From the NCBI GenBank assembly GCA_016859345.1, contig CM029114.1, positions 15,580,001-15,644,000 of the forward strand: 64,000 bases of DNA. The letters run 5' to 3'. The translations under genes and the position numbers were made by a program. Under the pieces are notes generated by a model. The model saw only the letters and a list, made by a program, of their open reading frames with translations, did no database searches and was not told the origin of the DNA. The stretch comes from Istiophorus platypterus. Lineage: Eukaryota; Chordata; Actinopteri; Istiophoriformes; Istiophoridae. Positions 25,438 to 37,669 of this stretch are shown in pieces; position 1 is the first letter of the stretch; each line of letters opens with the position of its first letter.

Positions 25438-27919
25438 TATACACACACATACGTATATACATACATATACACACACACACACGTGTACACAATGTATGTA
25501 GCCTTTTTTAATTTAATTTTTATAGGCTTCATTCAAATTGTGGTTTATCCTTTTTCTTCACCTCTGTCTCTGGGCTGCTATAATAAACAAATTTCTCTTC
25601 AGGGATTAATACAGATTTATTTTACAATATGTTAGCTTAATCTTAATCTTATTTCAACTGTATCATCTGTGAATTTTTCACCTTTGCGGCCACTTCTGCA
25701 CTGATCTCATCCTGCGTCTCAGCTAGTCTTTTCTTGGCCAGCTCAGTCCTGCGGTCGCAGTCTGCAATAAAAGACTGAAGGTGTTCAGCAGCCTGAAAGA
25801 AAACACATGACATAAATGGGTTTTTGTATGTGTAAAATATACACAATGGCTTATAGTGGCTAAAAATAATATTTTCTCTATAGTACGATAATTACTAGCC
25901 CTTCACCCTGATCTCAATTATTCAATCAATCACAACTCAACGGCACCACTTAGACCAAACTCTGATATACTTTTAGATGAGAGTAGCACAACTACAAAGC
26001 CAGAGTGTGTCTCACTTTTAAGTTGGAGCCTTTTCAAATTAAGTAAATTGCATTTATATTGCTGAAAAAAGTTATAGGTTCATCACAGTGAGCTTTACAA
26101 TCTGTAGGATACAACACCATTGATCCTTAGGCTTCTTGCGTGTGAAAGCAAAAAACTCCACAAATGAAACTGGTTGGATGTGATCTGCTTCATAACATTA
26201 AATCCCCTCCCACAATCAGCTGTTAAGTCAGAAATCATCAGGACATCAGGGGTGGTGTTAGCATTTATGTGACGGATGTCCACCCGCGTCAGCAATTTAC
26301 ATCACTGAGACAGCTTTGCTTTCAGTATGATCCACTGCTCTGGTAACACATCAAGTGCCACTCACATCAAGTTCAAAGAAGTACTCCTGCTCCTTGGAGG
26401 CAATCTCATAGTCTGCTCTGAGCGCCAGGTCGTGGACTTTCATGCACTCTCCCAGGTCCATTCTCTGCAATAATAAGAAAGGCATCAATGTATTATGTTT
26501 CACTGCCTCCTCATTTCACTCGTCTTGAGGTCTGTTGTGCTTAAAGCTCCTTACGTTAAAGTGCAGTCATGTTCTGGAGCTTTTTAAATGGCGTCACATT
26601 AGAGACGGTAAGTGTGACGTCCTTTATGTCATTCTGCAGTCCAAAAATATTGAGAGAGTAGCAACATTTTTGTGTTTTCTTTGTACTTCAGCATACTGAA
26701 TTTGAAATTAATCCATGCTTTTGTGGTTCAAGCACTAATTCTGATTTAATTTGAGAGTGAACCGAGTGCAAACAGTAGACCTATTTATTTATCATTTGAG
26801 GGAACTAAAGTTATTAGAGAAATTAAAAATTACATTGAGTCCTTAACAGTCAAAACCTATCTGAAGTCTAAGACCCGAAAATCAGTTGATATTTGGTACC
26901 CAGGGATGCTATGTCGATACGGCATCTTCCCTTTTTGATTTCAGGGCTTTTTGCCTTCAATTTGAGCTGAAGACAGTGAAACATTTGGATGAAGGGCAGA
27001 TGATAAGTACCCTCTTGGTGGTTTTGTCTGTACATTTACAATAATTGGTCTGCCCGAGGGTTTTGAAATCAGACCATGTATAAAAAGAATTAATTCAATA
27101 ATTTAACCTTATAGTCGCAGTTTCTTTTCAAGTCCAATGTGCTGCAGCAGACACAAGCCAGTAAAATAACTGTGCTTTCATTTTCTGGCTGTATGATACA
27201 TGGTAATGTTCTGTGTGTAAGGTGTGTAAAAATGATACTCACGGTGCCTGACAGAATGTCATGAGGACATGAATCCAAAAGATGACTTTTGCAAACCCGC
27301 TCATCTGTGAATTTAATTCTCTGCCGCATGGTGTCTCCTGTAAAAGGAAAACCACAGCAGCAGACACACATGAGTAAAGACATATAATCTCGTTTTAGGT
27401 GAACCAGTCTCCTTATTAAATGAAGGTACATACTAAAATATATTAGTGCCAGAGTCACACTTTCAATCGATGAGTTACAGATCTGCAACTTTACCAGTAA
27501 AACTTCAAGTTAGCTGCTTGGATACACTCATAGAAAATGTCAACATCTGGTTGAAGGAACGGGGCCACGACGAAACGAACGCATTGACTTCGACCGAGTA
27601 AAATGTGAAAATGCTCGCAAGATGGGTTCGGTGTGAGATGGTCACAACACCCGAACTTGCCATGAAAACTCAAAGACAACAGGTAGCTAGCCGGCTGCTC
27701 GCTACCCTTACGTGAGCTAGCTAGGTTTGTAAAGCATGCCTCCCTGTCACTGTGTGGCGGACTGGTTAGCTCGCCCAGGCTAACGCTAGCAACAACTCAT
27801 AACTCCTGCCCCGTTTTCGATCGGAGGGTAAAACTCGACAACGGCCCGCCCGACTCACCGTCTCTCCCCGTCCCCATGAGCTGGTCCAGCATCGCTCGCA
27901 TCTGCGCCTGGGCCGACAT
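21456..27919 (-). CDS. luc7l: LUC7-like U1 snRNP-associated splicing factor
   Basis: Exons: 27859-27919, 27243-27337, 26366-26464, 25682-25792, 24600-24743, 23964-24140, 23615-23784 (3' border uncertain, alternatively 23608), 23485-23514, 22389-22550, 21456-21693. The model gives 428 aa. LUC7 proteins bind U1 snRNP and help choose 5' splice sites in the nucleus. The start MSAQAQMRAMLDQLMGT is the family N-terminus. Zinc finger 1 uses Cys36, Cys44, Cys59 and His63. A coiled-coil helix follows (about 85-165). Zinc finger 2 uses Cys190, Cys193, His209 and His215 (motif CEVCSAYLG). From about residue 230 the chain becomes an Arg/Glu- then Arg/Ser-rich tail ending EERESGEI, the family C-terminus. 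The core shares features with both LUC7L (FIQIREKL) and LUC7L2 (RAMLDQL), so the paralogue name is tentative. Exon 7 has a frame ambiguity (see findings). Intron 4 (24744-25681) contains a large AC/AT microsatellite. Confidence 0.92.
25180..25496. repeat. Compound AC/AT/ATAC microsatellite in luc7l intron
   Basis: About 310 bp of alternating purine-pyrimidine DNA made of CA, TA and ATAC units, with interruptions by 'gagacattcatat' repeats. Such DNA is prone to slippage and to hairpin or Z-DNA formation. The open frames seen across it are by-products of the repeat. Confidence 0.9.
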
Positions 27920-28520
27920 GTTTGTCTGGGTTTAGCTAACTAACGCCGTGTGAGTCACTCCTCGCCAGCTGCGGTCCTCACACATGCAGCCTCCTCAACT
28001 GCAGGCCTCGTCCGCGGCTCCACCACCACCAGCACCACCAGCGCCGCCGCCGCCGCCGCCGCCGCGGGTAACTTTTCCCACAAGGAGAAAAAGCTCGAGT
28101 CCCGCCGAGCCAGCGAGCTACTAGTGCGCCTCGTCGGTACAATTTTACCGGTTATCGCACCCACTTTACCGGCGGCTAAACGTGACTTAGTTTCGGTGGA
28201 CGGCTCCGGGTCGGTTGAGCGAGTCTGTTTGAGAACTGCCGGAGTCCACCGGTCGAGTAGAGACGGCGGCGATCGGACCCGGACGGGACGTTTGGTTCGA
28301 TGGCTAAATTTCTGTGGTATTAAGTGGCCGATTGTGCCCTAACATAGCCACCGGCTGTATTTGTAGCCGGTCGCTCAGAAGTTGACAAGTTTATTCAACG
28401 TCCTTTCTTTCGTCTCTCTCTACCACTTCCCCTCCGCGCGCGCCCCCGCGGAACACGCTCCCGTCTTTCAGCCTCGAGGAAGTGCTGCGGTCAGCCTCGC
28501 GCGCTCGGCGGTGTAATGAC
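27700..28520. promoter_or_regulatory. CpG-rich promoter island of the LUC7-like gene
   Basis: GC content and CpG frequency rise sharply around the first exon of the minus-strand LUC7-like gene. The island contains a GCC run at about 28042-28064 and many CGG/CGC words up to about 28515. No TATA box is seen at the proper place. Open frames in both directions here (27950-28342) look like composition effects. Confidence 0.65.
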
Positions 28521-29355
28521 GTTACACTTCTCTGTGGAAAAATACAAAAAAATAAGAAGTATAAATTATATATATCTGTATATTTGAATCACTTGAATAA
28601 CACGTCTAATACGAATATAACGCGCAATATTTAATAATATTTAATATTTGAGCGGGGGGGGGGGGGGTTAGATTTAAACTCCCAAGTTCCAAGAAAAGAA
28701 GGATAGTGATGTCATGACTTACAGTAAAAGTCCTGGCTAATTAGACATGTTTATCGGAGATACTGGTCTATGGGATAAACAATGCAGCAACAGACAGTTC
28801 AGAAATGCGTTTAACTGTCGCAATCTCTGCACTAAATACCGCAGTGGTAATCAAGTTAAAGCAGGATGCTTGAACTTGATTTTACATCAGTTAGGCCTCA
28901 GAAGGCAGGCAAGTGTGATCTGTGTAATTCAGAGAAAGCGACGCCTCGTTTATTATTTTTTTCAATGCGCCTACTTCCAGTTTTTTTTTGGGGGGTAGAT
29001 GCGCAACGCTTTATCGTAAGGAAAATCGGTACTGATGATCAGATTGGATAGGATTTAAAGGGCGTATCTTCTACGTATTTGTTTAAAAAAAATGAAAAGT
29101 GAAAGTTAAAAAAAATATTAATTTGGAAAAAAAAATAAATATAGTTGTGATGGTGGTGACCGAATGTATACTTAACCGACACAAATGTCTAAAAATATTT
29201 AACTGTATATACATGATACATTTTTTTTAATTATTTTATTTTTTCCTTTTTTTTGTTGACGATCACTGTTGGTGTTTAGTGTCGAACGTCACCTCACGCC
29301 CATAATATAAATCATCCTGGTCCTTCCCCGCCCGTCCCACATACTGGAAAAAAAA
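28521..29355. other. Intergenic region between luc7l and smdt1
   Basis: This AT-rich stretch has a run of 14 G at about 28653-28666 and poly(T) and poly(A) blocks. I see no exon. The last about 80 bp before 29356 are the likely smdt1 promoter and 5' UTR. Confidence 0.5.
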
Positions 29356-30981
29356 ATGGCGACCAGTGCACTGCGGCTCTCGCTGCGACTTTCCGCCAGA
29401 AATACGGCGTTAATGAGCCGTAATTCCGCCATGAAATCACCAAACATATCGAGGACGACTCCGATCCGAACCGCGGTGTCGACGCCTTCAGGGGCAATTC
29501 TACCGAAACCGGATAAAGTGAGTTTGTTTCTACCGCAATTACGGACGGAAACACCGACCAGAGATATGACATGCAGGGCGGGCGGGGCTTAGACCTTAAT
29601 TGACACCAGCTTTGGCCAATGGAAAGGCAGGACGCGCACCGGGTTAGTCGAGTCAACCAATGATACGTGTGTTTACACTAACGACGAGGCCCTTTCAGGA
29701 AGTAGATCCCAATTATTTTTTTTTACAGCCGAACTCACATTCGTGTTCTAAGTGAATATTTTGATGTAGTCAGTATTTTATGTAAGTATGTCAGTGTATT
29801 ATGTAACTACAACGCTGGCTACGGAATTCTTTCTTGGTTTTGCGAGTAATAACTTGACCTAAACGTTACACATTTTGCTGTGGGTTGTTGCCAAGCCGAG
29901 AAAAGTCGGAAGAGGAGAATGAAGGATTGGTTCATATCAGGGGAAGACAACTCTGTTATTTTTGATTATACCATTGATTGATTAAAACAGCCCTACACGC
30001 AGTGTAATTTAATATCCTGCTAGTTTACAAGCAACCCCCCCCCCCAACATCTACGACTAGGCAAAATCTACATTTACCTTTTAATCGACCTTTTCTCAGA
30101 CAACAACAGAACATTTCCTCCCCAGGGCCAAATCGAGAGAATAATTTTTTCTAAGACGTTTTAAGAAGGGCTTTACTCATGGCTAGAAAAACCTGCTGCG
30201 GGGCCAGAAGGCAAAAATGAACCGCTGGGCCTGTGCTAACTCCACATTACTCTCAGTCTCTGTGATGTTTTTCAGTGCTTTCTCTGCCAGTGCACTACAA
30301 GGTCCAACAGTTCTTTTTGGGTAACTCGATTACGCACATTTATCAGGAATATGCACTGAGATATTGAAGGTCCTTAAACTAGATTTTGACAGGCGCATAA
30401 AGTCCTGTTAGGTCGACTGATATTGTGCTTTAGTTCAAAGAATTTTCAATTAGTCATAGTATCTACTACCAGTTCTAATTGAAAATGTATGAAAGTGCAG
30501 AATGCAACCTCAGGAAAATGTTTGGTGTATTGGGCTGCCGACAGATTTCAGCCTCATTACACTCAGTGTCCGCTCGATCCTGATGTGCTGCGGCAGCTTG
30601 AGACGATCCACCAGCCTTGTGAGCAGGGCATATTTCCTCTGCTTTGCTATGAGAGCTTTAAAGATTGGGCTCTTGTTTTAAGCTTTGAGGGAAAAAGTTG
30701 TCCATGATCATAAATCTAGACAGAAATACTCTACAGCAAACTGAGATGGGAACTAATTATAGTTGATGATCTGGACAGTTCATGCCCCCCCCTTTGAATT
30801 AATCTTTAATTTTAATATCACATTTCCTCTTTATGATTTCCAGACACCATTTGGTCTTATCCGCATGACAGTAGTGGTTGTGCCTTTCCTGTATGTGGGA
30901 ACACTGATCAGCAAGAACTTCGCCGCTCTTTTGGAGGAGCACGACATATTTGTCCCTGAGGACGATGATGATGATGACTGA
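29356..30981 (+). CDS. smdt1: SMDT1/EMRE, essential MCU regulator
   Basis: Exon 1 is 29356-29517 and exon 2 is 30844-30981, phase 0, giving 99 aa (human EMRE 107). EMRE is a single-pass protein of the inner mitochondrial membrane that ties the MCU pore to MICU1/MICU2 and is needed for calcium uptake in metazoa. Residues 1 to about 45 are rich in Ser, Arg and Thr without acidic residues, as expected of a matrix-targeting presequence. SGAILPKP precedes the membrane segment at about 58-77. The GxxxS helix motif is Gly73-Ser77 (GTLIS). The tail ISKNFAALLEEHDIFVPE followed by six Asp residues is almost identical to the mammalian one and contacts MICU1. The start ATG lies in a run of A followed by GCG. 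An AATAAA occurs at 30995, and a GTAAAG donor directly after it with an acceptor at about 31187 suggests a spliced 3' UTR. Confidence 0.95.
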
Positions 30982-31187
30982 GCTAACTTCAGAAAATAAA
31001 TGGTAAAGTCAGCGTGTAAATTCGTTGCATGTTATTTAACCTTTAAGCACCATTGCTTAGACCTTTTTATGCATAGTCTTTCTGTGTTCAAGGGTGTAGT
31101 TTGCAGCATGTTTGCAGTGTTGACAAGCAGTAACAGTTGAAGGCTGATCACCTCTTTTTTTTTTTTTTTCTAAATTTACATCCACAG

Positions 31188-31440
31188 GGTGCTTTGCAAT
31201 AATGACCAAAAGCATACCAGCCAGCACAAGGAAGATGGGGAAGATGGGGCACTTTGACTTCCAAATACATCCCTCTACCTCCACCCATCTCCCTTCTTTC
31301 TCCTCTGCTACATTAATTTGTTTTCATTTAAATCTTTTAAGAAATTTCATATCATGTGAGGCTATCAAATCTACAAGTTATGCACTCACTCTTGTTTGCA
31401 TGTTTGTGTCTGTAAACTCAATAAAAAGAGTCCGTTACAT
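31188..31440 (+). other. smdt1: Possible 3' UTR exon of smdt1
   Basis: A T-rich tract followed by ATCCACAG| at about 31180-31187 is a good acceptor. The matching donor would be ATG|GTAAAG at about 31003, just after the smdt1 stop. AATAAA at 31420-31425 could be the poly(A) signal. There is no coding evidence, so this rests on splice-site appearance alone. Confidence 0.35.
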
Positions 31441-31634
31441 GTGGAAAATACTTGATGTTTAATCTTAAGTCTTTGCATGGTGGTTTGCCAGCACACGATG
31501 GTTGCCATAAATTCTTATTGACTCTTCTAAGTCATATTCAGTCATAACAATGCATATTATTATTTTACTGTAATGATGTTCTGTTTTGTTATATCTTATA
31601 TTGGCTTGTAATTTAAAACTGCTGTCCTCATTGG

Positions 31635-34600
31635 TCAGGTTTGTCTTGCTCCCTCCTGAAGTGCAGCATTGGTCAATCTCAAGTGTTCATTAATGGAGCG
31701 CATCTCCAGCTCAGTTCGACCCTTCATGTTGCTTAGTTCTGCATAGGCCTCTTTATAATGCTCATAAGCAGCTTCTTTCTCCTGGAGTGAGGAATGAGAC
31801 AAACATGGTAGACATATCAAAGTCAAGCAGGGAAGTCAGTTTAAATCTGAGTCGTAAATATACAAGATGCAGGAGTGTATTATGTTTATAATTTGTATAC
31901 TTTAAGAGGTCAGATCATAAAACATACCTTCTTAAGAGACTGCACTTCATTCTGCAGGCAACTGATTTCTTTCTTAAGATACAGCACCTCATTTTCTTTT
32001 GCTCTTAGCAGCATCTGAAAGACAAATGTGACCTGTTATTCCTAGATCAGTAAAATTGGGACTGCAACTGTTATATTCAGTTTTTTGTTTTTTTGTTGTT
32101 TTTTTTTTAATAATCATTAGGACTAAAACAATAGCAAACTTTATTTATAAAGCTCTTTTTGAAAAGGAGTTATAACTTTTATGCATGGGAAAATTAAGGT
32201 AAAACAGTTCAGAACAATAAAATAAAGTATTTAAAGTGATTCAAAAGTCAAGACTGGTTCTGCAAGTCTGAGAATTAGTACTGTATCAGGGGTCCAAGGG
32301 GATCTTTTCAAATCTCCTTTTTTCAGAGCAACAATTCAAAGGCCTAAGCTATTCAACTTACTGTGTAATGAAACAAAAGCAGCATATTCTTATATTTAAA
32401 TGCTGCAAATAGAGTGTTTGGCATTTACTCTTTATGAATTACTTTTAAATGATTGATCAGTGATCAAAATTGTTACTAATTAATTTTCTGTCCACTGACT
32501 ATCAATTAATCAGCTAATTACTGCAGGTCTAAATAAGATAGAGTCATTCATATGTGAAAATTCCAATATCTATTTGGGATGCCAGGATGTCCAGAGATAA
32601 ACTTAATATTGCAGCACAAGTGATGTCCTAGATTGTTATCTCGAAACGTGCTGTAATTTAAACAGTAGGTGGCAGTGTCTGCTGCACCAGACTAGGCTAA
32701 CCACAGATACTCAACATAAAGGAGGCCACCAGAAAAAAGAAAGGTGTGACAGTGTAGCTATAAGGAGCCATTACTGAAGATAAAGGGGGAAAAAAATGCT
32801 AAAAATGCTAAAAGTGCTGTGAACAAGGCGGGTGTTGCTTTTTGCTTTCCCATGATGACAGTAATGTCAACATTTGCTTTCCATGCACGACGTTAAAGGT
32901 TCGGGTGCAATGAATGAAACTGGCCTGGGCTGCAGAAGGAGCTTAAGATGTCACCTACTTTTATGCAAGTTGAGGTTGCTTGGTTTCAAACTTGGTCACA
33001 AAAAAAAAAAAACCCCAAAACGTAACCTAATTACTGTCAATACCTCTGCTTCTGACACAGTGTGCTCAGTGCTGCCAAGAGACACCGCGTCTGACCTCTG
33101 CCCTGTGATGAAATAACGCATTCGGCTCATCTCCTCTGCCAGTTTGGCCTTAAGCACCTGGGGGGGGGGTAGAAATATTAATTTTGTAGCTTAGTATATT
33201 TCCTTGTTAATGATAACTTATAAGAAAAAAAACAATCTGATTTGTGATAATCTATAGAGTGGCATGGCACCGCATCAAAACAGAGTCATATCCGGCATGT
33301 GCTGTATGTGGACCTGGTTCTCTCTCCGGAGCTGCGCCAGCTCAGTCTCCCTGCGGCCCAGCTCGCTCTCTTGCCCCGCGCCGCTCCGCTCAGTGCGGCT
33401 CAGCTCCAGGCACTTCCTGGAGTAGCGCTCGGACAGCACGTCCAACTCACCATGCAAGATGTCCACCTCGGGGCTTACACACACAAGCACACGCGTTATG
33501 GAGTAAAAAAAAAAACAACTTATACTGCACCAGATTATCATGCAAGGGGTCATGGTCTAGTGCGGAACATCTTCAGCCTGCAGCGAGGGCCTGCAAGATG
33601 GAGAACAGGCTGGGCATGACCGAGTGCCTATATTAAACTTACATGTGACTTCTGTATGGAGTATCGACGCGCGGGGCTCCTCCAGACAACCTCCTGGCCT
33701 TTTCCACTTCTCTCTCCAGCTCTTCTCTGTGAGCCGCCCTCAGTGCCCCCATAGCTTTGATTAACAGTTGGCTAATTAGTTTGGAACTTAAAGGTGCAAT
33801 GCAAAATTTACATGTAGCACCTCTAATTGTCCACACATTGGACAATTATCTTTTGCTTCACAACACAGCTTCAAGAGCAACCCAAGACAGTTAAATGAGA
33901 AAAGACATAGCATCAGTGAAGAACAATATTTACAAAAGGAAAGTACACAACTGTGGTGGCTCTTGCTTGATTAACTCCCTGAGGGTAAAATGTCAGGTGC
34001 GGTTGCAGGTGTAAAGAATGAGAAGAAATGATATGGAAAAAAATGGTCTTTACACTTCATTAATCTTTTTCACATGGTAGCATCTGGGACTTCTCTATAA
34101 GCTTTCTGCCTTTATTTATTATTCTTTACAGTTTAACTTTGTCCTGAAATTCAAGTTCACATATGACTAAGTAAAAAAAAAAAAATTAAACACTACTAAA
34201 TACTCAGACTGTGATGCACCATTTCTAGATTAGGATAAGGGTTACATGATTTCCACCTATCTGCATGGTTTATTATAAATCTGTTTTGTTTTTGTTTGTT
34301 TGTTTTTTAAATACAATCAGTATTTTTTTTTGAGTTTTTGTGAAATCAGAAAACAGTGGTGGAAAGTAGCTAAGTACATTTATTCAAGTACTGTACTGAA
34401 GTACAATTTTGAAGTATTTGTACTGCATTTCTATATCATGCTACTTTATACTCTTACAACATTACATTTCAGAGGGAACTGTTGTACCTTTACTCCACTA
34501 CTAGTTCCAGTGTTTTCCAGATTCAGAGCAATAATACAGTTTAAACAGTCCAGTACAAAGTATAATCAACAAATAGATTATGCTGTATTTATAGCTCAAA

Positions 34601-37600
34601 CTACCAATTAATATATAAACTTGTTAAAATAATCTCCACCTTTTCCAGCTGCAACATTAAAATGTACATAAGTAAAGTAAAATTTTGAATTCATTACTTT
34701 AACCTGAGAGACAATATTTCTACACTGACACAGCTATATTTACCTACGTAAAAGATCTGTTTACCTTTTCCAACATTGTCAACCATTGTCCACCATTGTC
34801 AAAGTGTTCAAATATTTAAAACCAGATATTTAAAACTACTAAAACCTGCCATGAGATGGCTGATGATTTTCAAAGTTTGCAGTTTCTTTAGAGTTTCTAA
34901 CAAGTGAATAGAAGTGATCATTTCAGGAATACCGTGTGATTTATGGGTTGTATTGCTGTATATGAATTTTAGGTTAAAGAATCAGGAATAAAATCTTGTG
35001 ATATGACAAAGAATTTTTTTAAATATGGAAAATGTTAAGATTCGTTTGTTATTTGTAGGGAATTGTAGTGTAAAATTCAAAAACAGTATTGTTGGAAAGT
35101 CTTAGCATGAGGTCCACAAGAGAAAAATTTTCTAGAGATTACGGCCACATCTTTTTGCCTTTCATCAGCAGATGTGGATCCCCTGCCAATTATATTTTGT
35201 CAAACTAATAATTTCAAGTTATAATATAATGAACCTTCAAGCTGAGAAAAATGATAGTTTGATAATAAAAAAAAAGAGCATCTGCTGGGTAAATACAAAC
35301 CATTAACCTGTTGAATGGTGTCAGACTGTACCACCCGAGCTTCTGTTGCTTGACTCTACCATCTGACTTACCTTTAGCAGCTGTCTGGCTCTCCTCCTGC
35401 AGCATCTTGTCTCTCTGCTCCTCCAGCTCCCTTATCTCCCTCTTGTGTTTCTCTTGCAGCTCCTGCAGTGCTTTACAATGGGCTAGCTCCATGGCTTCTA
35501 GTCTGGCCCTACAGGGGGCCCTGGGGCCACAGGGACTGTCCATCTCCATCCCCATGGCTGCACGCTCTCCCTTAATGCTCTCCACTTGCTTTCGAAGAGA
35601 GAGGGCCTGGGAGATGGATTAGCAGAGAATGTATGGGAGTGGAAAGAGATTTTGATGTAAATTATAATTTATTAGCATTGAAAACATTTTAAAGGAATCT
35701 TTACAAGTGTTTCAACCCATTACATTTTAAATTATTATTGGCGTGACTATAAGCTCCTTCTTACCTCCTTTTGAAGAGCTTCAGCCGTATTGGTTTGACT
35801 GGTTTGGGCACCATTTATAGATGGAAGAGCCTCCTTTGAGCTTTTTAAATCAATCTGGGAATTAGTGACAGAGTGTTCAGCCTCCTCAGGGCTCGACTGA
35901 TAGGTCTGGGGGCTAATTAGAGACTGTGATGCCTGTGGGGTGCTCGACTGATACGCCTGGGCTCCAATGAGAGACTGCGCACTCATGTCCCTAAATGGCA
36001 AAGTCTCAAATTCTACCCACTTCCTGTTGACCTCTGAGTCCATTGTTTCAATAACAGGCACAGGTATCCTCCCCTTTTTCAGCTCCATGGAGTCCCACTT
36101 GCTGCCCACCTCACTGAAGGGGACCCCCTCCCCAAACCACTTGTTCCTCTCCTCCAATCGCTTTGCTTGCTCACGGTCCCAACCCTCCCCTTCTTCCCTG
36201 TGACTGGCTGGAGACAAGTCTGCGTCCAGACATCCGTCTACAGTCTGGTGGCGGAGATGGTTGCCCTGATGGGAGTTTGCAGCTGTGGTGGTGGAGGTGG
36301 AAGTGGTAGGTTCATAGCCAGAGTCCTTGCAGGTGAACCGAGTGAGGGGTTGGCATGACGACGGTCTCCGGGACCGGGGGTTCTCTTTCTCGCCGCTGGT
36401 GTCTGATTGGCTGTGGTCAGAATGAGGGAGAGACACGGAGAGTAGAGTTACACATCAGAAGAAAGATGATAGAGGGGGTTCACTACGGACAGACCACCCA
36501 GTCACTTTGTCTGCATTTGTTCACAGTGTGGAGGAATTTTCACCTGTATGAAAATCTATTACATGAATTAGACTCAGTTATTTAGTATATTTTGCAGTGA
36601 TATGAACAAATAACATTATAAATACTAGGACATCACTGAATTGGATGTCCTCCATGTGTAAATTACTAATCAAAATAAACTAATAATTGATTAGTCTGTA
36701 TAAACTGATTGATGCAATGATTCGATATATGTCTTTAAAGTAGTAGCAGCTTGTTGGTCAGCTATGGATTGGCCACAGCATTTAACCCCTGTTTCTGTTA
36801 ACTTTTTTTCCCTTTGTTTTATTTTATGTTTACCTTACCACAATTAGGATTTTATGTTTGTGACTAAATTGCAATGATTTTATGTTTACAAACCAGGCTT
36901 TGCTTAATGTAAATGTTGTTTCCAATACACAGTATAAGGTGTCTCCAAGTGGTGGTGGGAGGTAACTAAATACATTTACTCAAATACTGCACTTAAATAC
37001 AAAGTTTAGGGACTTGTACTTAACCTCAGTAGTCAATTTTCTGCAACCTTTTATGTCTACTTAACTACAATTCAGTAGAAAATATTGTACTTTTTATTCC
37101 ACCACATTTACATGATTTTACATACAAAACACTTGATGGGCTTCTAAAAATATGAGGTTTTGTTACAGATTAAACTAGCCAACAGTATGTAAAATTCATA
37201 ATTGAGCTCAAATCGACTGACTTCAACAGTAAAATTATATAAATAATGTATAATAAGATAAAATAATAATAAACACTCTCCCTGAGGATTTAACTCCATT
37301 GAGTAATTTCCCTTTTTATTACCAAAGGTATATTTTGTTAGTAATGCTTTTGAACCTTTACTTTAGTGATATTTTTAAAGTAGAACTTCTTCTTGTAGTG
37401 GAGTATATTCACAGTGTAGTATTGCTACCTTTACTTTAGTAAAGGACCTGAATACTTCTTCCACCACTTCCTCCTAGTATAAGGTCAGACTCACTGTGTG
37501 TTGTTCTGGATTGCCTGCTTTAGTAACTTGATCCAGTTCTGCTGTATTCTGGAGGTCATAGCAGAAAGAGTGAACACTGTTCTCTTTGTCTGGAGGAGAT

Positions 37601-37630
37601 CAAAAGACAGAAGACGCACATGCACACGCG

Positions 37631-37669
<39 letters not shown>

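Noticed and set aside
25121..25635. Several overlapping Tyr/Ile/Thr/His-rich open frames on both strands
   Set aside because: They are translations of the AC/AT microsatellite and have no independent coding evidence.
27950..28342. Plus-strand 130-codon Ala/Thr-rich frame
   Set aside because: It is produced by the GC-rich island with a GCC run; it has no splice or homology support.
29312..29656. Minus-strand 114-codon frame
   Set aside because: It overlaps smdt1 exon 1 on the opposite strand and has no conserved sense.
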